Positions 1-5,330 of a DNA stretch of 7,221 nt are shown in pieces. The translations under genes and the position numbers were made by a program. This DNA is from a bacterium. Lineage in GTDB: Bacteria > Patescibacteriota > Minisyncoccia > UBA6257 > GWB1-50-10. The stretch is from NCBI GenBank assembly GCA_021814835.1, contig JAKAHO010000030.1, positions 1-7,221 on the forward strand, given 5' to 3'. The notes below the pieces were generated by a model. It saw nothing but the letters and a program-made list of their open reading frames with translations, ran no database searches and was not told the origin of the DNA. The number at the start of each line of letters is the position of its first letter. Position 1 is the stretch's first letter.

Positions 1-245
1 CGATGTATTATTTCGGATTCGATTATATCGAGATGGCGGTTATTACGATTGCCATCGTGCTTGTGCTTACCGCAGAAACTATGAATACCGCGTTCGAGGA
101 CGCGATGAATAAAATTGAACCGAATCACGACCCGCTTGTGGGACGGATAAAAGATATCGCCGCGGGGGCGGTCATTTTAAGCGTTATAGGCGCAATTGCA
201 ATCGGCATTCTTATCTTCGGGCACCACTTCCTTATCGCCGGCTAG
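1..245 (+). CDS. dgkA: Diacylglycerol/undecaprenol kinase (DgkA family), 3' part only
   Basis: This is the C-terminal portion of a small integral-membrane lipid kinase. The family phosphorylates diacylglycerol or, in Gram-positive-type members, undecaprenol, feeding the lipid carrier for cell-wall synthesis. Counting from the ATG at position 3, the family signature is clear: a membrane helix (about residues 10-24), then AETMNTAFEDA with E25, N28 and E32 as the conserved catalytic/Mg2+-binding residues, then KDIAAGAV (50-57) leading into a last membrane helix (about 54-76). Family members are usually about 120 residues; here the first helix and roughly 40 residues are missing. The ATG at 3 falls at the beginning of the second helix, so it is very unlikely to be the real start and the frame is taken as open through the left edge. 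It ends 3 bp before the stop of the convergent response regulator, with no hairpin terminator between them. The substrate cannot be decided from sequence; undecaprenol is more likely from the motif style. Confidence 0.87.
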   Translation, partial: MYYFGFDYIEMAVITIAIVLVLTAETMNTAFEDAMNKIEPNHDPLVGRIKDIAAGAVILSVIGAIAIGILIFGHHFLIAG

Positions 246-248
246 CAC

Positions 249-638
249 CTATTTCATTTTGCCGATAATTTCGCGCACAACCGCGCCAACATTTACGTCG
301 GCTTTCACAATATAGTCAACTGCGCCAAGCTTCTTTGCAAGGTCAATGTCTTTATCTTGGCTCAAATTACTCACGATAATCACGGGCACACTCTTCCATT
401 TTTCCACTTTCTTCATTTCTTCCAATAATTCAAATCCACTCATTCCCGGAAGCATAATATCGAGAAGCACCGCGTCTGGCGGCGTTTTTTTGAAATAGGT
501 AAGCGCCTCCTCCGCATTTACGGCAACCTCAACGTCCACCGATTCTTTTTCAAACCGGATTTTATATGCCTTCACCAAAAACGGATCGTCTTCAACGATG
601 AGTACCCTCCTTTTTTTGTTTTTTGTTTTTACTGCCAT
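249..638 (-). CDS. Single-domain response regulator (CheY-like receiver)
   Basis: This is a stand-alone phosphoacceptor domain of about 129 residues with no output domain, so it should act through protein contacts rather than by binding DNA. Numbering from the ATG at 638: a Lys/Arg-rich tail (residues 3-11) is followed by VLIVEDD with the acidic pair D17/D18, the phosphoacceptor D60 in LLDIMLPG, the switch serine S90 in IIVSN, and the conserved K112 in YIVKAD, where the usual Lys-Pro is Lys-Ala. The start is ambiguous. ATG at 638 has a GAGG 6 nt upstream; ATG at 641 leaves only 3 nt; a TTG at 650 would lie inside the ribosome-binding site. It lies 23 bp downstream of the histidine kinase on the same strand, so the two form an operon and a probable cognate pair. 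The codons after the start contain A-runs of 5, 6 and 7. Family assignment is secure; the target is unknown. Confidence 0.93.
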   Translation of the reverse strand: MAVKTKNKKRRVLIVEDDPFLVKAYKIRFEKESVDVEVAVNAEEALTYFKKTPPDAVLLDIMLPGMSGFELLEEMKKVEKWKSVPVIIVSNLSQDKDIDLAKKLGAVDYIVKADVNVGAVVREIIGKMK

Positions 639-644
639 CATATG

Positions 645-648
645 CCTC
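645..648 (-). promoter_or_regulatory. Ribosome-binding site of the response regulator
   Basis: A GAGG lies 6 nt upstream of the ATG at 638 and 3 nt upstream of the ATG at 641. The spacing favours 638. It is the only convincing Shine-Dalgarno sequence seen before a start in this window, and it belongs to the only operon-internal gene. Confidence 0.5.
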
Positions 649-649
649 A

Positions 650-655
650 ATTATA
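650..655 (-). promoter_or_regulatory. Possible -10 box before the response regulator
   Basis: A perfect TATAAT lies in the 23-bp gap after the kinase stop codon. Initiation 7 nt downstream would fall near position 643, giving a transcript that starts about 2 nt before the ATG at 641 and so a nearly leaderless regulator mRNA independent of the kinase. No good -35 hexamer is visible 16-18 bp upstream, and the gene also has a GAGG for translation from the kinase transcript, so this may be chance. Confidence 0.3.
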
Positions 656-661
656 CACCGT

Positions 662-3043
662 TTACTCCGCGCTGAGTCTTACATCGCCCTCCGTCGGCTC
701 CATTCCCTTCTTCGGAATGGTGAACTTGAATATCGCGCCCTTGTTTTCTTCAGACTCAAACCAGATGCGGCCGCCCCAGCCCTCCACGAGCATTTTCGCA
801 AGTGAAAGACCGATACCCGACCCCTCAGGAACGAGACGGATTGCATTGCGGGCGCGGTAGAATTTATTGAATATCTCATTCTGAGACTCCCTCGGTATGC
901 CGATGCCATTGTCTTTGATCTGACACTCAACCACATCTCCATGCTCAAAAAGCGTTACGGTTGTGGTCGAACCTTTCGGCGAATAGTGAAGAGCGTTTGA
1001 AATAAGATTTTGGAGTACCAACATAAGAAAGTCGCGATCCATCAACAATGCAGTTTTTGCGGGCAACGAAGAAACAATTTCAATTTTTTGCTTCGTCTGC
1101 TTTTTCAAAAATTCGAGCGACTTCGAAACCTCTTTCACCACCGCGACAGGATTAAGGAATATCGGGAGAACTTTGACGCGGCCCGTCTCTACGCGCGCTG
1201 TCTGCAAAAGCGTATTCACGAGCTCGCTCATCCGCTCTGCAGCGTTATTGATTTCCAATGCGAGGTCGGCCTGCTTCGGTTTCAGTTTTCCGCCGATACC
1301 TTCCGCGAGCATTTCACCGAACCATTTAATGGCGGTGAGCGGCCCTCTCAGTTGGTGTGCGGCGATTGATATAAACCCGCTGCGGATTTCTTCGAATTTT
1401 TCTTCTTCCGCAACGTCGCGCAACACAGCGACAAATCCCCGCACCTCTCCGCCTTGAGAAAACGGCGAGGCGATCATAAGCACCGAAATAATCTTCCCAT
1501 TATTCAGTTCCAAAGAAAGCCTTTCGACAAGCGCGGGCACCGCCCGCATCGCGCGGCCAAGAATATTGTTTTTCGGTATTTCTACGCCTTCAGGGGTTCT
1601 AATCGTCTTAATAAGTTTGTAGACCGAGAAGCCTACAAAGTCATCAATGTTAATGCCAAAAAGTCTGCCTGCGCTCTTATTCGCAAAAACAATTTTGCTT
1701 TCACGATCAATCACCGCCACCGCATTATCAATGCTCTCAAGTATCGCCGTATGCTTTGCATTTTCAAGCTCAACCACCTTTTTTGTTTCGGCGATTACCT
1801 GCCGTTGATACTCAGCCTCCTGCGCCCGCGCGGTAATATTTGCAGTCGCAACTTTTATCTTTTCTTCCATGCTTGAATAAAGATCATCCAAACGCTCAAC
1901 CATTGAATTGAATGCAACACTTAGGGCATTTAACTCGACGCTTCCATCCTCCCCTAGGCGCTCCTTGAAATTGCCCTCGCTTATTCGCACCACTGAATCG
2001 ATAACCTTTGAAATAGCGCGGAATGTCGAGCGCACCATAAGCGCAATCATGAGCGCCACGAGAAGCGAGGCAATGACCGTGAGCAACCCCAAAAACATAG
2101 CCTCATTCATCGCAACCTTTTCGATATCGCGAAGATCAATTTCATGAACGAAAAAGAAGGGGAAGCCATCCACCTTTGCAATGCCGTGAACCTCGGGCCC
2201 ATCGCCCACCGTGTCGTTCACGTCTAATGTAACGGGAGCGGAGTAGCTTTCTATCACATCCTGTACGCCATCATACTGCAGCGGCGTAATTTCCATCCCC
2301 GGAAATCTGGCCTCGTTGATTATTTTCTCCGTATTTACGGGCTGGACCCTGCCCATACTGTGATAGATTCTCTCCTGTTTGTTTGATGCGATAACCACGC
2401 CAAGCTCGTCTGTCAGCATAAGCTTTACTGAAAACTTTCCCTGCATATAATCCGCGATGAGCGCCTCAACAAATGCAGGACTTCGCTTCATTACCATAAC
2501 GCCGATAATCGATTTGTCGGCGTCGTAAACTGGCGCAGAAAAATAATATCCCGGGAGTTTTGAGGTTATTCCGATTGCCATCTGAAGACCCGCGCGCCCC
2601 GCAATCGCATCTTTATAATATTTGCGAAATGAATAATTCTGATTAATAAAAGTCGGGTCAGTCGAAATGAGCGCGGTCCCCTCCTTATTTAAAAGATAAA
2701 TCGCCGAGTAATTATTATTTACGTTAAACGATGTAAACATCCGCAAAATCGCGGGTATGTCGCGTTTCGGAAAACCAGAACTGAGAAAACGAGCGACGGA
2801 CTCCTGCGATGCGAGCACGCTCGCCGTTTCTTCCGAATCGGAAAAAATGCGCGCGAGCTCATGCGTCGCCTGCCCCTCAACCGAAAGTAAATTCTTGCGC
2901 TCAACGATAAGAAGATCGCTCAATGAAGTTCTATAGACTGAAGCGGCGACAAAAATACCGACGGCGCTGATAATGCAGGCGACCGCAACAGCGAGCCGCG
3001 TTGCAGTCGGTGTTTTTTTGTAAATATCAATAAGTGATCTCAT
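662..3043 (-). CDS. Membrane sensor histidine kinase (dCache-HAMP-PAS-HisKA-HATPase)
   Basis: This hybrid-free sensor kinase has about 793 residues and should autophosphorylate on an extracytoplasmic signal and pass phosphate to the adjacent receiver. Numbering from the ATG at 3043: TM1 about 17-36; an extracytoplasmic double-Cache-like domain about 40-315, with the stretch around 137-186 (YSFRKYY, GITSKLPGYYFSAPV, IIGVMVMK) recalling DctB-type small-molecule sensors; TM2 about 316-337; HAMP 338-391; coiled coil about 384-434; PAS about 432-545; HisKA with H563 in AAHQLRGPL; HATPase with N-box N679/N683, G1 box DNGIGIP (D711), F-box about 724-730 and G2 box GSGIG (741-745). An in-frame ATG at 3076 would add 11 residues, but a near-perfect extended -10 box lies inside that stretch, so I prefer 3043. 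The H-box has Gln at H+1 and Gly at H+4. The ligand is unknown; dicarboxylate-like or other small molecules are a guess from the fold only. It is divergent from cdaA. Confidence 0.93.
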   Translation of the reverse strand: MRSLIDIYKKTPTATRLAVAVACIISAVGIFVAASVYRTSLSDLLIVERKNLLSVEGQATHELARIFSDSEETASVLASQESVARFLSSGFPKRDIPAILRMFTSFNVNNNYSAIYLLNKEGTALISTDPTFINQNYSFRKYYKDAIAGRAGLQMAIGITSKLPGYYFSAPVYDADKSIIGVMVMKRSPAFVEALIADYMQGKFSVKLMLTDELGVVIASNKQERIYHSMGRVQPVNTEKIINEARFPGMEITPLQYDGVQDVIESYSAPVTLDVNDTVGDGPEVHGIAKVDGFPFFFVHEIDLRDIEKVAMNEAMFLGLLTVIASLLVALMIALMVRSTFRAISKVIDSVVRISEGNFKERLGEDGSVELNALSVAFNSMVERLDDLYSSMEEKIKVATANITARAQEAEYQRQVIAETKKVVELENAKHTAILESIDNAVAVIDRESKIVFANKSAGRLFGINIDDFVGFSVYKLIKTIRTPEGVEIPKNNILGRAMRAVPALVERLSLELNNGKIISVLMIASPFSQGGEVRGFVAVLRDVAEEEKFEEIRSGFISIAAHQLRGPLTAIKWFGEMLAEGIGGKLKPKQADLALEINNAAERMSELVNTLLQTARVETGRVKVLPIFLNPVAVVKEVSKSLEFLKKQTKQKIEIVSSLPAKTALLMDRDFLMLVLQNLISNALHYSPKGSTTTVTLFEHGDVVECQIKDNGIGIPRESQNEIFNKFYRARNAIRLVPEGSGIGLSLAKMLVEGWGGRIWFESEENKGAIFKFTIPKKGMEPTEGDVRLSAE

Positions 3044-3059
3044 TGAGTGCTTGTCTTTT

Positions 3060-3068
3060 ATTATATCA
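3060..3068 (-). promoter_or_regulatory. Extended -10 promoter of the histidine kinase operon
   Basis: TGATATAAT on the minus strand matches the extended -10 consensus (TGnTATAAT) completely. Initiation near 3052-3053 would give a leader of about 10 nt before the ATG at 3043, with no Shine-Dalgarno in it. The region 17 bp upstream (about 3083-3088) is not a recognisable -35, which an extended -10 can tolerate. If correct, the ATG at 3076 is not the start. Confidence 0.48.
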
Positions 3069-3093
3069 ACTCGCATTCATATATATGCGGATG

Positions 3094-3099
3094 TATACT
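3094..3099 (+). promoter_or_regulatory. -10 box of cdaA, implying a leaderless transcript
   Basis: TATACT matches the consensus at 5 of 6 positions, and its end lies 6 nt before the ATG at 3106. The standard spacing puts the first transcribed base on the A of that ATG. The -35 region (about 3070-3076) is poor. No Shine-Dalgarno precedes 3106, 3091 or 3085. It faces the kinase promoter, and the -35 zones of the two promoters overlap. Confidence 0.42.
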
Positions 3100-3105
3100 G
3101 AAATT

Positions 3106-4011
3106 ATGTTCTCATCTCTCATTCTTAACACTATTCCTTTTCTCCAAAATATTGCGATAACGCTTGGTATTAAGGACATTCTTGATATCCTCATCGTCGC
3201 GTTTCTTATTTATATCTCCATTCTTATTGTAAAGCGCACACACTCCACCTTTATTTTCTTCGGCGTGGCCATTCTCGGCAGCATCTACCTTGCCGCGCGC
3301 GTCTTTAACCTTTCGCTTACTATTGTTATCTTCCAGACCATATTCCCGTTTCTCGTCTTTGTACTTGTGGTTATCTTCCAGCGCGAGATTCGCTACTTCT
3401 TCGAATGGATGGCGACATGGCCATTGCTCTCATTCTTGAAGCCTAAGAGCACCGCGACTGAGGCCACGCTCAATGATATCGTGGCGGCAGTCATCAGACT
3501 TGCGGAAACTAAAACGGGCGCGCTTATCGTGTTGACGGGCAGACAGTCTATCGACCGATTTTTGAGCGGCGGATTCCCCCTTCAAGGAAAAATCTCCGTA
3601 CCATTACTCCTTAGCATTTTTGATGAGTCATCCCCGGGACATGACGGCGCGGTTATTGTCGACAACAACCGCATCGAAAAATTCGGCGCACGTCTTCCGC
3701 TCGCGGAAAAGTTTGAATATGAAAATCTCGGCACGAGACACTGCGCTGCACTCGGCCTCTCGGAACGTTCTGATGCGCTTGTGATTGCGGTATCCGAGGA
3801 ACGCGGAACGATTTCCTACGCATTCGGAGGCACACTCACGACCGTTAAGGAACCCATTGAACTAAAAGAGGCCCTGCAGGACTTCTTGAAGGATAAGATG
3901 CCTGAACAGCAAAAAAGTCCGCTCCACACGCTTATTACGAGCAACGTACCCGAAAAAATCGCCGCACTTGCGGTGGCAGTTGCGGCGTGGCTTCTCTATA
4001 ACTCGATTTAG
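3106..4011 (+). CDS. cdaA: Membrane diadenylate cyclase (CdaA/DacA type) with extra C-terminal helix
   Basis: This enzyme condenses two ATP to c-di-AMP, a second messenger for potassium/osmotic and cell-wall homeostasis. Numbering from the ATG at 3106 (301 residues): a CdaA-like amphipathic entry with IKDILDILIVAFLIY, three membrane helices (about 27-43, 49-67, 71-92), the REIRYFFE linker after helix 3, then the DAC domain (about 120-265) with the catalytic DGA motif at 180-182 (SPGHDGAVIVD), GTRHC at 209-213 and the SEERG segment at 230-234. The usual second motif is RHR; here it is RHC (C213). Residues 281-299 (VPEKIAALAVAVAAW onward) form a fourth, C-terminal membrane helix resembling the N-terminal anchor of CdaR/YbbR proteins, although no YbbR domain or glmM gene lies nearby. 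A GTG at 3034 extends the frame, but those residues are not CdaA-like and overlap the kinase start; ATGs at 3085 and 3091 are alternatives. It ends 4 bp before convergent recQ. Confidence 0.95.
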   Translation: MFSSLILNTIPFLQNIAITLGIKDILDILIVAFLIYISILIVKRTHSTFIFFGVAILGSIYLAARVFNLSLTIVIFQTIFPFLVFVLVVIFQREIRYFFEWMATWPLLSFLKPKSTATEATLNDIVAAVIRLAETKTGALIVLTGRQSIDRFLSGGFPLQGKISVPLLLSIFDESSPGHDGAVIVDNNRIEKFGARLPLAEKFEYENLGTRHCAALGLSERSDALVIAVSEERGTISYAFGGTLTTVKEPIELKEALQDFLKDKMPEQQKSPLHTLITSNVPEKIAALAVAVAAWLLYNSI

Positions 4012-4015
4012 TTTT

Positions 4016-5236
4016 CTACCAGACGATATCTTTGCGGACCACTTTTGACGGCTGGTAATCGCACATATCACAATTATTGCACTTTGCGTTCGCGTAATTC
4101 TCACCGAAATATTTGAGGAGCATTTTTCTACGGCAAAACCGCGCTGTGCAATACGTCACCATCGTTGCAAGCTGTTCCTCCGCTACGCGGATGCGCGCCG
4201 AGTCGGTCATCTTGCCGATGAAGTACTCATGCTTTTCTTTGTCGTGATAGCTGAAAAATAATACACACTCGGCGGGCTTTCCGTCGCGCCCCGCACGGCC
4301 CGTTTCCTGATAGTATCCTTCCAAGTTTTTCGGCAAATCGTGGTGAATCACGAAACGGATATCGGGCTTATCGATACCCATACCGAACGCGATTGTCGCG
4401 GTGATCACCTGCACTTCTCCCTTCATAAAGAGTTCCTGATTCTTTGCGCGTTCTTTCGGGGAAAGCCCCGCGTGATACGGCAGCGCCTGAATGCCATCGG
4501 CAGTCAGGTCCTCTGCAACGCGCTCAACCGAGGCGCGGCTGTGGCAGTACACAATACCTGACGCTCCAGGACGGTCTTCTATATAGCTTACGATTTCCGA
4601 ATAGGCATCCGACTTCGGGCGGATTGAGTAATGAATATTAGGGCGATCAAAGCTTCCACAGAAAGAGCCGTAGTCTTTGAATGCGAGCTGGCGCACGATA
4701 TCGCTTTTTACTTTTGTCGTAGCGGTCGCGGTAAGCGCGATAACAGGAACCCCCGGAAACTGCCCTCTCACCTGCGAAATATTGCGGTACTCGGGGCGGA
4801 AATCGTGCCCCCACTCGGAAATACAGTGCGCTTCATCAACCGCGATGAGCGACACCGTAAGCGCTTTCAAAAACTCCATAAAGCCCTCTTTCATTAAACG
4901 CTCGGGCGCTACGTAGAGAATTTTTATTTTTCCGTCCTGCAGTTCCTGTTTTATTCTCCGCTCCTCGCGGACACCGAGACTGCTGTTTAAATACGCCGCA
5001 GGAATGTTGGTTTCCTCAAGGCCCGCCACTTGGTCCTTCATAAGCGAGATGAGGGGCGAGACCACAAGCGTGAGCCCCGGCAACATCATTGCGGGAAGCT
5101 GATAGCAAAGCGACTTTCCACCGCCTGTCGGCAGAAGCGCCAATGTATCTTTTCCTGAAAGAATGCTTTCTATAATCTTTTGCTGAAGCGGTCTGAATTC
5201 ATCAAATCCAAAATGTTTTTTGAGTGTCGGTTTCAT
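4016..5236 (-). CDS. recQ: RecQ-type ATP-dependent DNA helicase, minimal form
   Basis: This 3'-5' superfamily-2 helicase of 406 residues belongs to a family that unwinds forks and recombination intermediates. All core motifs are present: motif 0 FDEFRPLQQ (11-19), Walker A PTGGGKS (36-42, K41), Ia VSPLISLMKDQV (59-70), DEAH (134-137) running into the RecQ aromatic-rich loop CISEWGHDFRPEY (138-150), motif III ALTATAT (167-173), motif V ATIAFGMGIDKPD (279-291) and motif VI YYQETGRAGRDG (307-318, arginine finger region R313/R316). The zinc site of the RQC region is intact: C368, C386, C389 and C392. The protein ends 14 residues after the last Cys, so the winged-helix part of RQC and the HRDC domain of the 609-residue E. 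coli enzyme are absent. The stop abuts convergent cdaA, so there is no remnant of a longer gene. The start ATG has no Shine-Dalgarno. It is divergent from obg. Confidence 0.95.
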   Translation of the reverse strand: MKPTLKKHFGFDEFRPLQQKIIESILSGKDTLALLPTGGGKSLCYQLPAMMLPGLTLVVSPLISLMKDQVAGLEETNIPAAYLNSSLGVREERRIKQELQDGKIKILYVAPERLMKEGFMEFLKALTVSLIAVDEAHCISEWGHDFRPEYRNISQVRGQFPGVPVIALTATATTKVKSDIVRQLAFKDYGSFCGSFDRPNIHYSIRPKSDAYSEIVSYIEDRPGASGIVYCHSRASVERVAEDLTADGIQALPYHAGLSPKERAKNQELFMKGEVQVITATIAFGMGIDKPDIRFVIHHDLPKNLEGYYQETGRAGRDGKPAECVLFFSYHDKEKHEYFIGKMTDSARIRVAEEQLATMVTYCTARFCRRKMLLKYFGENYANAKCNNCDMCDYQPSKVVRKDIVW

Positions 5237-5255
5237 AGTTAATCTACAGGTTATG

Positions 5256-5261
5256 ATTATG
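5256..5261 (-). promoter_or_regulatory. Possible -10 box of recQ
   Basis: CATAAT matches 5 of 6 consensus bases. Initiation near 5249 would give a leader of about 13 nt with no Shine-Dalgarno. A weak TGTACG sits about 17 bp upstream as a -35 (3 of 6). A TAGATT closer to the ATG (5241-5246) is a weaker alternative. Confidence 0.25.
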
Positions 5262-5312
5262 CCCTAAGTCTCGCCCCGCGTACATTTTTTGCTGTGCATA
5301 TCGGGAAAAGCC

Positions 5313-5321
5313 TGCTATTAT
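5313..5321 (+). promoter_or_regulatory. Extended -10 promoter of obg, implying a leaderless transcript
   Basis: TGCTATTAT fits the extended -10 pattern TGnTATAAT with one mismatch. Standard spacing puts initiation at about 5328-5331, that is at or within 3 nt of the obg ATG at 5331. A TGTGCA at 5293-5298 is a weak -35 at 17-bp spacing (3 of 6). There is no Shine-Dalgarno before the ATG. Confidence 0.48.
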
Positions 5322-5330
5322 GACCACGAT

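Noticed and set aside
3..5. ATG at 3 as a complete 80-residue dgkA
   Set aside because: It would begin at the second membrane helix and lose the first third of the family domain; truncation by the window edge is simpler.
1010..1876. Plus-strand open frames of 94-140 residues inside the histidine kinase
   Set aside because: They are antisense to conserved kinase motifs, their composition is rich in Arg/His/Phe with no domain, and they have no ribosome-binding site or promoter.
3034..3105. Longer cdaA from a GTG at 3034
   Set aside because: The extra 24 residues are unlike CdaA N-termini, overlap the kinase start on the other strand, and cover the predicted promoter of cdaA itself.
4340..4916. 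Plus-strand open frames of 65-88 residues opposite recQ
   Set aside because: They overlap each other in different frames and lie antisense to conserved helicase motifs, with no sign of being coding.
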